In this document: piece by piece, positions 7,350 through 17,042 of the stretch
Numbering within the stretch: position 1 is the first letter of the stretch
Layout: every line of letters starts with the position of its first letter
From: BOKV01 sp041397525
GTDB taxonomy: Bacteria > Pseudomonadota > Alphaproteobacteria > Rhizobiales > Rhizobiaceae
Direction: 5' to 3'
Length of the DNA: 64,000 bases
NCBI GenBank assembly: GCA_041397525.1
Contig: JAWKWL010000004.1
Location: forward strand, 186,001 to 250,000
The notes under the pieces: model-generated
What the model was told of the DNA's origin: nothing
The model's database searches: none
Seen by the model: the letters and a program-made list of their open reading frames with translations, nothing else
Program-made: the position numbers and the translations under genes

Positions 7350-9911
7350 TCAGGCACCGTTTGCCCCACTGACTTCGACCTCGCTGGCCTCGGTTTCCGG
7401 CGTTCCAACCTGTCCGGGCCGAAGCTTGAACAAGATCAGCACCGGTGCCGCGACGAAGATCGAGGAATATGTGCCAACGACAATGCCGAAGATCATGGCA
7501 AAGGTGAAGGACGACAGCACTTCACCACCCAGGAAATACAGCGCAAACAACGCCAGCAAGGTAGTGCCGGATGTGAGGATCGTTCGCGACAGCATCTGAT
7601 TGATCGACAGATCAAGTAGTTGGGGGATAGGCATCTTCTTGTATTTGCGAAGATTCTCGCGAACGCGGTCATACACGACAACCGTATCGTTCAGCGAGTA
7701 GCCCACAATGGTCAGGATCGCTGCGATGGAAGGTAGCGAGAAATCCAGTTGCAGGACAGCAAACATGCCGATGGTCAGGATCACGTCATGCAATGTGGCA
7801 ATGGCAGCGCCAAGCGCAAACTGCCATTCGAAGCGGAGCCAGATATAGACCATGATCGCCAGCAAGGCGGATATGACGGCGATGGTACCAGCCTGCGCCA
7901 ATTCGCCGGAAACCGTCGGCCCGACCACTTCAACGCGGCGGAATTCATAGTCGTCGCTCAGCGCCAGGCGGATCTTTGCTTCGGTGCTCTGCTCGGCGCT
8001 GTCTCCGAGGTTCTGGCTCTCGACGCGTACGAGCGCTTCCGCCGGATTGCCATATTCCTGCACCTGCACTTCACCGACATTGAGATCGCCAAGTGTTGAG
8101 CGAATGCCACCGATATCGGCTGTACCCGATTTCGCCTGCAATTCGACCAGCGTACCGCCCTTGAAGTCAATGCCGTAATTGAGGCTCACCGCGAAGAACA
8201 ACACGACCGAGAGAATGCCGGCAATCGCGCTCAACGGGAAAGCAAAGATGCGGTTGCGCATGAAGCGAATTTTGGTGTCTTCTGGAATCACGCCCCACAG
8301 GCGCTCTGGCAGCTTGGTTGGGCGACGATAGCGCACCCAAAGTGAAACCATCAGCCGGGTAAAGGTGTAAGCGGTGAAGACGGTTGTCACGACACCGATT
8401 GCGAGTGTGACGGCAAAGCCGCGGACCGGGCCGGAACCGAGATAGAACAGGATGACGGCAGCGATAAGCGTTGTGATGTTGGCGTCAACAATGGTGGCCA
8501 GCGCCTGTTTGAAGCCGGCATCAAAGGACTGGATCAGGTTGCGGCCATTCTTGCGCTCCTCGCGGATACGCTCATAGATCAGGACGTTGGAATCGACCGC
8601 CATGCCCATGGTAAGAACGATACCGGCAATGCCCGGCAATGTCAGTGTTGCGCCCAGGATTGAAAGTGCCGCAATGATCAGCGCCACGTTGGCGATCAGT
8701 GCAATATTGGCAATGAGACCGAGAAAGCCGTAGGCGATGAACATGAAGCCGACGACGAGCAAAGCACCGACAATGGAAGCGAGCTGGCCTGCCGCAATCG
8801 CATCGGCACCAAGACCCGCACCCACCGTGCGCTCCTCGATGAAGTCAAGCTTGGCAGGCAATGCGCCGGCACGCAGCTGTACCGCAAGCTGGTTGGCGCT
8901 TTCCACGGTGAAGTTCCCGGAAATCTGGCCCGAGCCACCGCAGATCGCATCGCGGATGACGGGTGCGGAAATGACATTCTTGTCGAGGACGATGGCAAAC
9001 GGACGACCGACATTGGCCGATGACACCTGGCAAAAGCGGGTAGCACCCTTGGTGTCGAAACGGAAGGTGATGATCGGCTCATTGGTGCGCTGATCAAAGC
9101 CAGCCTGGGCGTCGGTCAGGTTCTCGCCATCGACCATGGCACGCGATTCAATGAGATAAGGCGTCTGGCGCTCTCCATCCACCTCATATTTGATCTCGGT
9201 ACCAGCAGGTGGACGACCGGCGAGCGCATCCTGCGCGCTCATCTCGCTCGAAACGAGGTGAAAGGTCAGCTTGGCAACTGTGCCGATGATATCCTTCAGC
9301 TTCTGCGGGTCTTGCAGCCCCGGATATTGCACCAGGACACGATCCGATCCCTGGCGTTGAACGATCGGTTCGGATGTGCCAAGGCCATTGATACGCTTGG
9401 TTATGACCTCGATTGACTGCGTGACTGCATGGGAAACCGCATTGTCGATACCCTGCGGCGTCAGGGTCAGTCGCAGCACGCCGTCCGAGGGTTCGCTGAT
9501 TTCCACCTCGCTGACATTGGCCTGTCCGAACAAGCCTGCAGTAACCGGCCGGGTCAGTGGTTCCAGCTTCGTTTTCGCATTGGGAAGGTCACCGGCATCG
9601 CGCAGTGTCACATTGATGCCGTCGTCGCCACTTTTTGAAAACCGGTAGCCAATCTTCTCCTCACGCAATATGCGGCGGATGTCGTCTTCCAGCGTATTGA
9701 GTTTTTCTGCCTGCAGGTTTTCCCGGTCGACCTTCATCAGCAGGTGCGAGCCACCCTGAAGGTCCAGACCCAGCGTCATCGCATTTTTCGGCCCCCAGGA
9801 AGGAAGCGCCGCGCGCTGGCTCTCGCCCAAAAGGTTGGGAGCGGCATAGAGAAAGCCGGCAAGAATGACACCGAGGATTGCAACAATCTGCCAACGGGAA
9901 AAATACAGCAT
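7350..9911 (-). CDS. secDF: SecDF fusion, protein translocation accessory subunit
   Basis: A single 853-residue protein joins SecD and SecF. It uses the proton motive force to pull exported proteins out of SecYEG. The N-terminal helix (residues 9-27) is followed by the large periplasmic P1 region. SecD helices begin with AGQLASIVGALLVVGFMF near 380, including GIAGIVLTMGMAVDSNVLIYERIREE. The SecF half starts around 550 (GIDFKGGTLVEL) and ends with a second helix bundle containing VGYSLNDTVVVYDRVREN. Fusion of the two is common in alphaproteobacteria. YajC lies upstream, as usual. Confidence 0.97.
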   Translation of the reverse strand: MLYFSRWQIVAILGVILAGFLYAAPNLLGESQRAALPSWGPKNAMTLGLDLQGGSHLLMKVDRENLQAEKLNTLEDDIRRILREEKIGYRFSKSGDDGINVTLRDAGDLPNAKTKLEPLTRPVTAGLFGQANVSEVEISEPSDGVLRLTLTPQGIDNAVSHAVTQSIEVITKRINGLGTSEPIVQRQGSDRVLVQYPGLQDPQKLKDIIGTVAKLTFHLVSSEMSAQDALAGRPPAGTEIKYEVDGERQTPYLIESRAMVDGENLTDAQAGFDQRTNEPIITFRFDTKGATRFCQVSSANVGRPFAIVLDKNVISAPVIRDAICGGSGQISGNFTVESANQLAVQLRAGALPAKLDFIEERTVGAGLGADAIAAGQLASIVGALLVVGFMFIAYGFLGLIANIALIANVALIIAALSILGATLTLPGIAGIVLTMGMAVDSNVLIYERIREERKNGRNLIQSFDAGFKQALATIVDANITTLIAAVILFYLGSGPVRGFAVTLAIGVVTTVFTAYTFTRLMVSLWVRYRRPTKLPERLWGVIPEDTKIRFMRNRIFAFPLSAIAGILSVVLFFAVSLNYGIDFKGGTLVELQAKSGTADIGGIRSTLGDLNVGEVQVQEYGNPAEALVRVESQNLGDSAEQSTEAKIRLALSDDYEFRRVEVVGPTVSGELAQAGTIAVISALLAIMVYIWLRFEWQFALGAAIATLHDVILTIGMFAVLQLDFSLPSIAAILTIVGYSLNDTVVVYDRVRENLRKYKKMPIPQLLDLSINQMLSRTILTSGTTLLALFALYFLGGEVLSSFTFAMIFGIVVGTYSSIFVAAPVLILFKLRPGQVGTPETEASEVEVSGANGA

Positions 9912-9991
9912 GGAATAGCCTTTCGGGCCGGATTTGCCTCAAGCGCCGCGCAGTGCCCCTCATGGCATGAAACGCGCGGCCATTGGCAGGT

Positions 9992-10288
9992 TTATTTCAC
10001 TGGTTCGCCCTTGACCCGGACATCGGCAACCATCGAGCGCAAGACACGAACCTTGGTGTTTGCAGCGATTTCCACTTCGAGTTCGTTGTCGTCGATCACC
10101 TTCGTGACCTTGCCGACAACACCGCCACCGGTGATGATGGTGTCATTGCGGCGAATGGCTGCAAGCATTGCCTCGCGCTGCTTCAATTGCTGGCGCTGCG
10201 GACGGATAATCAGGAAATACATGATCACGAAGATCAGGATGAATGGCAAAATGCTCATAAGCATTTCGGTTGAGCCGCTTCCGGTCAT
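9992..10288 (-). CDS. yajC: YajC, preprotein translocase accessory protein
   Basis: The 98-residue single-pass membrane protein forms part of the SecDF-YajC complex. I chose the ATG at 10288 because AAGGAGAAGAG lies just upstream; a start 13 codons earlier would include that site as coding. The membrane helix is at about residues 12-30, followed by the family signature IIRPQRQQLKQREAMLAAI, then GGGVVGKVTKVIDD and the C-terminal beta domain. It is separated from secDF by 80 bases and is likely the first gene of the yajC-secDF-NDUFAF3-like-NDUFAF6-like run. Confidence 0.96.
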   Translation of the reverse strand: MTGSGSTEMLMSILPFILIFVIMYFLIIRPQRQQLKQREAMLAAIRRNDTIITGGGVVGKVTKVIDDNELEVEIAANTKVRVLRSMVADVRVKGEPVK

Positions 10289-10542
10289 GGGCCTCTTCTC
10301 CTTGTCGAGTTTTTGTGTGCCGGGCAAACCGCCTCGGCCATTCCCGGTATTGCAAAGTCGAGCACGTTCCGGAGCGGGCGGAATATAGCCATCCGCAAGG
10401 CAAATGCAAACGCGGAGATATGCGTGATCAAACTCATTTCAATGCCGTGCTCCGGCTTTTCGTGCTCATCATGGCGTGCTACCCCTCGCCGGGCTCACAT
10501 CGCGGCGAAAAGACATGAACAATAGCAAGGCGGAGAAACACA

Positions 10543-11409
10543 TTGGCAGATGACTTGTTGCGTGAACTCAATGCCAAGCTTGACATCTTGCTGGCGCTGG
10601 TGGCACGAGCTGTGCCTGCGCAAATGCCTGACACAAAGCTGGACGAGGCGGAGGCCTTTGTCTGGCATGCAGATGGCGCATGGTTGCAACCGGTAGCCAG
10701 GGTAAACCGGGTTGACCTGCCTTTGCTCAAGGGCATTGACCGCGTGCGTGAAATTCTCGAGGAAAACACCACCAGATTTGCCAACGGCGTTGCGGCCAAC
10801 AATGCCTTGTTGTGGGGTGCTCGCGGCATGGGAAAATCCTCGCTGGTCAAGGCGGTTCATGCCTCGGTAAATGCATCGGGTGCCAGGTACCCGCTGAAGC
10901 TCATCGAAATCCACCGCGAAGACATTGATTCGCTGCCGGTGCTGCTGAACCGTATCCGCGACCGGGAGGAGCGGGTGATCCTGTTCTGCGATGATCTTTC
11001 CTTCGACACCGATGACACATCCTACAAGTCGCTCAAGGCAGCACTTGACGGGGGCGTTGAAGGCCGCCCTGACAATGTTGTGTTTTATGCAACCTCAAAC
11101 CGGCGTCACCTGTTGCCGCGCGACATGATCGAGAATGAACGCTCAACCGCAATCAATCCGGCTGAGGCAGTCGAGGAGAAGGTTTCCCTGTCCGACCGGT
11201 TCGGTCTGTGGCTCGGCTTCCACAAATGCAGCCAGGATGAATATCTCGACATGATATTCGGCTACGCCGAGCATTACGGGCTGTTACGGGACCGCGACAG
11301 TTTGCGTGCGGAGGCGCTTGAATGGGCCACCACGCGCGGCAGCCGCTCCGGCCGTGTCGCCTGGCAATATGTGCAGGATCTTGCCGGTCGGCTTGGACGC
11401 TCGATATAA
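10543..11409 (+). CDS. DUF815 family AAA+ ATPase
   Basis: The 288-residue P-loop ATPase starts with TTG; GGAG lies upstream and no ATG in frame is available nearby. The Walker A motif is GARGMGKSS at residues 92-100, and the Walker B region is RVILFCDDLSFD near 144-155. The segment YATSNRRHLLPRDM and the following arginine-rich part (DRFGLWLGFHKCSQDEY) are typical of DUF815. The function of the family is not firmly established. It diverges from yajC across 254 bases and is followed by a hairpin. Confidence 0.9.
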   Translation: MADDLLRELNAKLDILLALVARAVPAQMPDTKLDEAEAFVWHADGAWLQPVARVNRVDLPLLKGIDRVREILEENTTRFANGVAANNALLWGARGMGKSSLVKAVHASVNASGARYPLKLIEIHREDIDSLPVLLNRIRDREERVILFCDDLSFDTDDTSYKSLKAALDGGVEGRPDNVVFYATSNRRHLLPRDMIENERSTAINPAEAVEEKVSLSDRFGLWLGFHKCSQDEYLDMIFGYAEHYGLLRDRDSLRAEALEWATTRGSRSGRVAWQYVQDLAGRLGRSI

Positions 11410-11417
11410 CCAGAAAA

Positions 11418-11438
11418 GGCCCGCCAATTTGGCAGGCC
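11418..11438 (+). terminator. Hairpin after the DUF815 gene
   Basis: GGCC-C-GCCAATTTGGC-A-GGCC forms a stem with one C/A mismatch. It lies 9 bases after the stop. The T-rich sequence follows only about 15 bases later, so it may be a weak bidirectional terminator between the convergent genes. Confidence 0.45.
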
Positions 11439-11483
11439 AGTTCACTGGAGGTCTTTTCTTGGTCTTGTTGGAAACTGAACCGG

Positions 11484-13289
11484 TCAGTCGAGATATTTGA
11501 TCGGATCGACCGGCGTCGAATTCTTACGCAATTCGAAATGCAGCTTCGGCATGTCGGCATTGCCGGTCCTGCCTGAGCGGGCAACAACCTCACCGCGACG
11601 GACTTCCGCACCGCGCGCTACCTCGATGGACTTGTTATGTGCGTAAGCTGACATCCACCCACCGGAGTGGCGGATCAGCACCAGATTGCCGAAACCTTCG
11701 AGTTCACTGCCAGCATAGACGACAACACCGTTCTCGGCGGCCTTGACGGCAGTTCCTTCGGGTACCGAAATGTCGATACCGTCATTGCGGTTGGAGCCAA
11801 TCTTGTCACCAAAGCCGGAGATGACACGCCCGGTCACCGGCCAGCGGAATTCGTCAATACCACTACGTGCCGGTGCAGCGGTATCGTTGGACGCCACCTT
11901 GTCACCAGTCGCATTGCTGGTCGGCTTAACATAGGGCTTGGGTCCGTCGGGATTTACCGGCTTTGCAGAGCCGGTGACGATGGGGTCAACGCCAGCCGGC
12001 GCTTGCGCAGAAGATGCGACAACGGCTGCGCCTGTTGCCGGAATGACGAGCTTCTGGCCGAGCCGGATGTTGGAGTTGCTCAACCCGTTGGCCTGCATCA
12101 GCGCCGAAACGCTGACCTTGTGGCGCGAGGCAATGCGCGAAAGCGTGTCTCCGCTCACGACTGTGTAGCCGGATTGCGGCGCAGCCACGGGCTTTGCAAC
12201 AGAACCGGTGGTGATCGAATAATCAGGCACATTGTGATCGGCGGCCGGCGGCTGGGCACGGCGTTGCGGCACATATCGCGGATCGACTTTCTCATTGCTC
12301 GTTCCCGAAGGCGCTACGCCAGCCATTTGTTGCGGCTTTGTGGTAGGAACGGGTACCGCACCACGCGGATCGTAAAGTGAGCCACGCGAGCTCGATGCAG
12401 TTGCAGTCTGCGGATTGGCGTCTGGCGCGGAGACCGGCGCCTGTGAATTATAGACATAGGTCGGGATCACGACGCGCTGTCCGGCCTGGACCTGGCCGGC
12501 ATCGGTGATGTTGTTTGCCTTCATGATCGCGTTGACCGGAACGCCATAACGCTTTGACAGGTTGTACAGCGTTTCTCCCTGCTGCAACGTCACGGCAGTA
12601 CCGCCGGCATTGGACCAGCCACGATCGGTGGTGGCATTGGGAATGTTGGAAGCGACCTGCTGAGGCTGCACTTGCGTTGGCGTTTGCGCCAAGGTTGGTG
12701 TTGGCGCTGGTGCCCGCAGAGGCGGATTGGATGCGGGGCGTACGGAGGAGGTAGTCACAGGGTCGACGGTCGGCTGGCGGGGCGCGGTTGGTGCCGCCAA
12801 AGCTGGCTTTGCAAGCTCGGTGCGCTGGATTGTCGAGCCCGATGAAGATGAAGACTGGTAGGTTTGGCGTGCCGCTGCATAGGTTTGCGGCTGCGATGGC
12901 GCGGTATAGGCCTGCTGTTGCTTGTAGGCTGGCTGCAAATTGGTTGGCGACGTCTGGTATGCGGGAACCTGCGGCTGGTAACCTGCATGATCAGGAGTGA
13001 CAGGACGGGCCTGTACATCAGATGCCGGATATGGCGCATTCAGCCGCGCTCCGGAACCATAGGGCTGGATTGAGGCAGTCGTCGTCGGATCAACACCTGC
13101 CGGCGCCTGGGCCAGATTGGATGATGACGAGGGACCCGGCACCGCGGAACTGTAAAGGTCTGAATTGAAACGCGTAAAATCCGAACTACAACCGGCGGCC
13201 AGACCCGAGACCAAGGCAAGGGCGGCAGCCTGACGGGACAGGCGGACACGATTTCGAAAAGACAGGGAACACATACACTCAACCCGCAT
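11484..13289 (-). CDS. LysM and degenerate LytM (M23) domain lipoprotein, NlpD/DipM-like
   Basis: About 600 residues. The N-terminus ends in a lipobox (SGLAAGC), so it is probably a lipoprotein. A long Pro/Gln/Thr-rich linker follows, then two LysM repeats (cores GETLYNLSKRYGVPVNAIM and SGDTLSRIASRHKVSVSALM) and a C-terminal peptidase_M23 domain. The active site is incomplete: the first zinc ligand His is Asn (NDGIDIS) and the catalytic His of HxH is Lys (PKLHFELR). That is the pattern of amidase activators such as NlpD/EnvC rather than of working hydrolases. ATG 13289 or ATG 13274 could be the start; both keep the signal peptide. The gene heads the string toward pcm and surE. Confidence 0.9.
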   Translation of the reverse strand: MRVECMCSLSFRNRVRLSRQAAALALVSGLAAGCSSDFTRFNSDLYSSAVPGPSSSSNLAQAPAGVDPTTTASIQPYGSGARLNAPYPASDVQARPVTPDHAGYQPQVPAYQTSPTNLQPAYKQQQAYTAPSQPQTYAAARQTYQSSSSSGSTIQRTELAKPALAAPTAPRQPTVDPVTTSSVRPASNPPLRAPAPTPTLAQTPTQVQPQQVASNIPNATTDRGWSNAGGTAVTLQQGETLYNLSKRYGVPVNAIMKANNITDAGQVQAGQRVVIPTYVYNSQAPVSAPDANPQTATASSSRGSLYDPRGAVPVPTTKPQQMAGVAPSGTSNEKVDPRYVPQRRAQPPAADHNVPDYSITTGSVAKPVAAPQSGYTVVSGDTLSRIASRHKVSVSALMQANGLSNSNIRLGQKLVIPATGAAVVASSAQAPAGVDPIVTGSAKPVNPDGPKPYVKPTSNATGDKVASNDTAAPARSGIDEFRWPVTGRVISGFGDKIGSNRNDGIDISVPEGTAVKAAENGVVVYAGSELEGFGNLVLIRHSGGWMSAYAHNKSIEVARGAEVRRGEVVARSGRTGNADMPKLHFELRKNSTPVDPIKYLD

Positions 13290-13396
13290 TACTCGGAAAC
13301 TACGCGGATCATTAAAGCCCGTTAATCTTACTGGTCGGTTAAGCCGAGCGAAATTATTCAAAACAAATGCGAATCCGGATTTTCCGGAGAGTTTTG

Positions 13397-14035
13397 TCAG
13401 ATTGCCTGCGAAATGCCGGCAATGGAAGGCTGCATCCGCACGTCAAACAGGTTGCTTGCCTCAAAACGGGAGCCGACCTTGACGAGCTTCATCAGTTTCT
13501 GGCGGTCATCTGCGGGACCTACCGGCGCAATGACTATTCCGCCCGATGTCAACTGGTCCAGAAAGAAGCGCGGAATTTCCTGATAGGCAAAATTCACTAC
13601 AATGCGGTCAAAGAGCTGATCGGGAAGGCCTTTCTCACCATCCGCGAGCGTCACATTGACATTTTCGACACCTAGCGCGGCCAATCGCTGCAACGCCTTG
13701 TCCACCAGAGTGCGATAGCGCTCAAGGCTGACAACCTTGGAACCCAATTGTCCAAGCAGGGCCGCCTGGTAGCCGGTGCCGGTCCCGATCTCGAGGATTC
13801 GATGATTTGGAGCCACGTCAAGCTCGCGTAGCGTCCTGGCTATCTGGTCCGGCGACGGCATGGTCTGGCCGCATTCGATCGGCAACTGACCGGTGCCGTA
13901 GCTTTCGTCCAGATGCAGGATCGGAACGAAATTCTGGCGCGGTACGGCTTCGAGCGCCCTCATCAATTCCAACGGCAAACCAATCGCACGCAGGCGAAGC
14001 AACATTCCCGCTATCGCTTCCCGCCTGCCCTTCAT
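13397..14035 (-). CDS. pcm: Protein-L-isoaspartate O-methyltransferase
   Basis: The 212-residue SAM-dependent enzyme starts repair of isoaspartyl residues in aged proteins. The PCMT signature is present: the FVP motif near residue 36, then the TMPSPDQIA stretch and SAM-binding motif I ILEIGTGTGYQAALL near residue 80. It lies 33 bases downstream of surE, an association common in proteobacteria. The active-site Thr/Ser region reads QTMPSPDQIA instead of the usual QTISQPyIva, as in other alphaproteobacterial homologues. Confidence 0.93.
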   Translation of the reverse strand: MKGRREAIAGMLLRLRAIGLPLELMRALEAVPRQNFVPILHLDESYGTGQLPIECGQTMPSPDQIARTLRELDVAPNHRILEIGTGTGYQAALLGQLGSKVVSLERYRTLVDKALQRLAALGVENVNVTLADGEKGLPDQLFDRIVVNFAYQEIPRFFLDQLTSGGIVIAPVGPADDRQKLMKLVKVGSRFEASNLFDVRMQPSIAGISQAI

Positions 14036-14068
14036 CGCCGCGTCACCTGCCGCCCTGTTGCATCGCCG

Positions 14069-14830
14069 TCAACGTCCGAATTTGGCGGCCAGCTCGCTCC
14101 GGAACGCCTCATGGGTCAGATCGAGTTTGAGCGGAGTAACCGAGATCATACGGTTGGCGAGCGCAACAATGTCGGCCCCGTGTTTCTGCTCCGGCACGTC
14201 GCGACCAAAACGCAGCCAGTAATAGGGAAAGCCGCGACCGTCATGGCGCTTTTCCATGTACAGGCCATGGGTGTAAGACCCCTGCCCGGTGATTTCCACG
14301 CCTTCCACCTCATCCGGCTGGCAATTGGGAAAATTGACATTGATGAGGGTTCGCGGCGGAACTTCGCAGCTCATCAGCCGTTCGATCAGTTCCGGTGCAT
14401 GAGTTTCCGCGGTTTGCCATGGCACCGAGCGCTCGCCGTCGGAGAAGGTAAAGGCCTGAGACAGTGCAATCGAGCGGATGCCTAGCAGTGCACCTTCCAT
14501 GGCACCGGCCACAGTGCCTGAATAGGTTACGTCGTCGGCGGCATTCTGGCCTGAATTGACGCCGGAAAGAAGTAGATCAGGCGGGCTATCCATCAATTCG
14601 CGAACGCCCATGATGACGCAATCGGTTGGCGTTCCCTTCAGGGCAAAGTGCTGGCTTCCAATCTTGCGCAGGCGCAACGGCTCGTTCAGCGTCAGGGAAT
14701 GAGCCAGACCCGACTGGTCGGTCTCAGGCGCCACTATCCACACATCATCGCTCAGTTTTCGGGCGATCCGCTCAAGGACGGCAAGGCCAGGCGCGTGTAC
14801 GCCGTCATCATTGGTCAGCAATATCCGCAT
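14069..14830 (-). CDS. surE: SurE, 5'/3'-nucleotidase
   Basis: The 253-residue survival protein begins MRILLTNDDGVHAPGL, with the metal-binding Asp pair at residues 8 and 9. The conserved SGVNSGQNAADDVTYSGTVA segment supplies the Asn ligand. It dephosphorylates nucleoside monophosphates in the cytoplasm. The gene starts three bases after the serS stop, and pcm follows 33 bases further on, so serS-surE-pcm are probably one operon. Confidence 0.96.
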   Translation of the reverse strand: MRILLTNDDGVHAPGLAVLERIARKLSDDVWIVAPETDQSGLAHSLTLNEPLRLRKIGSQHFALKGTPTDCVIMGVRELMDSPPDLLLSGVNSGQNAADDVTYSGTVAGAMEGALLGIRSIALSQAFTFSDGERSVPWQTAETHAPELIERLMSCEVPPRTLINVNFPNCQPDEVEGVEITGQGSYTHGLYMEKRHDGRGFPYYWLRFGRDVPEQKHGADIVALANRMISVTPLKLDLTHEAFRSELAAKFGR

Positions 14831-14833
14831 GGT

Positions 14834-16117
14834 TCAGCCCTTCCGACCGATGATTTCCTGTCCGCCCATATAGGGACGAAGAACTTGCGGAATTGTCACG
14901 GTGCCGTCCTCATTCTGACCATTTTCCACAACGGCTATCAGCGCGCGGCCCACCGCCACGCCGGAGCCGTTGAGGGTATGGCAATGGGCCAGCGACTTGC
15001 CGTCTTCGAGGCGATAACGCGCATTCATGCGGCGGGCCTGGAAATCTCCGCAGACCGAACAGGACGAAATCTCGCGATAGGCGTTCTGACCGGGGAGCCA
15101 GACCTCGATGTCATGGGTCTTGCGGGCGCCAAAACCCATGTCACCGCTGCAAAGCGTCATGACGCGGTAATGCAGGCCCAATTGCTGCAGCACCTTTTCG
15201 GCGCAGGTAAGCATCCGCTCCAGTTCCGCGTTGGAGCTTTCGCGATCTGTCACCGAGACCAGTTCCACCTTCCAGAACTGGTGTTGACGTAGCATGCCGC
15301 GCGTATCACGTCCGGCAGAACCTGCTTCTGACCGGAAGCATGGCGTGAGTGCGGTCATGCGCAATGGCAAGCGGTCAGCGGGAACGATCTCGTCGCGCAC
15401 CAGATTGGTCAGCGGCACTTCAGCCGTTGGAATGAGCCAGCGTCCGTCAGATGTGCGGAACAGGTCTTCCGCAAATTTCGGCAACTGGCCCGTGCCGTAC
15501 ATTGTCGCATCATTGACCAGCAATGGCGGGCTCATCTCGTCATAGCCATGTTCGCCGGTATGCATGTCGAGCATGAACTGGCCGAGAGCGCGCTCAAGTC
15601 TCGCCAAATCGCGCCTGAGAACGGTGAAGCGAGCGCCCGAAAGCTTGGCCGCACCTTCAAAGTCCATCAGTCCGAGCGCCTCACCGATTTCGAAATGCTC
15701 TTTCGGCTTGAATGCATATTGCGGCTTATCACCATGGACACGGTACAAGACATTGCCGTGTTCATCGCTTCCTTGCGGGACATCCTCGAGCGGCAGGTTG
15801 GGCAAGACTTCCAGCGCGCGGGTCAAGCGGTCAGAAATCTCACGCTCGGATTGTTCACCTGCCTGGATGAAATCCTTCATTTGTGCGACTTCGGCCTTCA
15901 GCTTGTCGGCAAGCCCTGCATCCTTCGCGGCCATGGCCTTGCCGATCTCCTTGGATGCGGCATTTCTGGCCGTCTGCGCATCCTGCAATTTGGAAATGAT
16001 TGCACGGCGTTCATCATCGAGGGCGATAAGCGCAGAGGATTGTGGCGCGAGGCCACGACGGCCAAGGCCTGCATCGAATTCAGCTGCGTTATCGCGGATC
16101 CACTTGATGTCAAACAT
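14834..16117 (-). CDS. serS: Seryl-tRNA synthetase
   Basis: The 427-residue class II aminoacyl-tRNA synthetase starts at MFDIKWIRDNAAEFD; an in-frame ATG eight codons upstream is less likely. The N-terminal coiled-coil arm that grips the long variable arm of tRNA-Ser covers about residues 28-100. The catalytic core shows TAEVPLTNL, motif 2 (TPCFRSEAGSAGRDTRGMLR) and motif 3 (GSGVAVGRALIAVVEN). It belongs to the string running from tatA to pcm. Confidence 0.97.
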   Translation of the reverse strand: MFDIKWIRDNAAEFDAGLGRRGLAPQSSALIALDDERRAIISKLQDAQTARNAASKEIGKAMAAKDAGLADKLKAEVAQMKDFIQAGEQSEREISDRLTRALEVLPNLPLEDVPQGSDEHGNVLYRVHGDKPQYAFKPKEHFEIGEALGLMDFEGAAKLSGARFTVLRRDLARLERALGQFMLDMHTGEHGYDEMSPPLLVNDATMYGTGQLPKFAEDLFRTSDGRWLIPTAEVPLTNLVRDEIVPADRLPLRMTALTPCFRSEAGSAGRDTRGMLRQHQFWKVELVSVTDRESSNAELERMLTCAEKVLQQLGLHYRVMTLCSGDMGFGARKTHDIEVWLPGQNAYREISSCSVCGDFQARRMNARYRLEDGKSLAHCHTLNGSGVAVGRALIAVVENGQNEDGTVTIPQVLRPYMGGQEIIGRKG

Positions 16118-16199
16118 TAGATTTGCCCCCAATGCCGGCAATGGCAGAAATTGGCCGTAACAGCCCGGAACGTTTCAAGCGGCCTGCTGGCGGGAATGG

Positions 16200-17042
16200 T
16201 CAGGAAGCAACCACATCCGTACCGTCTGTCTTGGCAGACGTTGCCTGTGCTGCTTCCTCGGCTTCGCGCCTGGCCTCCTCTTCCAGCCGCCGTTTTTCCA
16301 CGAGTCGGGCAGAAAGAATGGAGATTTCGTAGAGGAGCAGGGTTGGAACCGCAAGACCGATCTGGCTGATGGGGTCAGGCGGAGTCAGGACTGCGGCAGC
16401 AATGAAGGTGAGAACGACTGCATATTTGCGTTTGGCTTTCAGCGAGTCACTTGAGACAAGCCCGGCCTTTGCCAGAAGCGTGATGACTACCGGCAACTGG
16501 AACATGATGCCAAATGCAAAGATCAGCGTCATGATCAGGCCAAGATATTCGCTGACACGCGGCAGGAGTTCGATGGTTGCCCTGCCGTCGCCGCCATCCT
16601 GCTGCATCGACAGGAAGAAGTTCATGGCGAGCGGCATGATCATGAAATAGACCAGGCAAGCGCCCATCACGAAAAGTACTGGCGTTGCAATGAGATATGG
16701 CAGAAAGGCCTGGCGCTCATTCCGGTAGAGGCCGGGCGCGATGAACTTGTAGAGCTGGGTCGCGATCACCGGAAAAGCGAGGAAAAGCGCTCCGAAAAAC
16801 GCGATCTTGACCTGCACGAAAAAGAATTCCTGCGGAGCGGTAAAGATCAGTTTCAGATTGGCGTCCGAGCCGGCGGCACGCTCATACGGCACGACCAGAA
16901 TATTGAATATCTGGTTGGCAAATATGTAACACACGATGAAAAGCACGAATATCGCCAGGACCGAATAGAACAGGCGTTGGCGAAGCTCGATGAGGTGCTC
17001 GATCAGCGGCGCGCTGCTGGCGTCAATATCGTCCTTGCTCAT
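16200..17042 (-). CDS. tatC: TatC, twin-arginine translocase subunit
   Basis: The 280-residue inner-membrane protein has six predicted helices and the family sequence LIEHLIELRQRL near residue 13. That N-terminal region forms the twin-arginine signal binding site with the first loop. It has a charged C-terminal tail rich in Glu and Ala. The start overlaps the tatB stop by four bases. Tat substrates in this window include the ABC solute-binding protein at 61751. Confidence 0.96.
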   Translation of the reverse strand: MSKDDIDASSAPLIEHLIELRQRLFYSVLAIFVLFIVCYIFANQIFNILVVPYERAAGSDANLKLIFTAPQEFFFVQVKIAFFGALFLAFPVIATQLYKFIAPGLYRNERQAFLPYLIATPVLFVMGACLVYFMIMPLAMNFFLSMQQDGGDGRATIELLPRVSEYLGLIMTLIFAFGIMFQLPVVITLLAKAGLVSSDSLKAKRKYAVVLTFIAAAVLTPPDPISQIGLAVPTLLLYEISILSARLVEKRRLEEEARREAEEAAQATSAKTDGTDVVAS

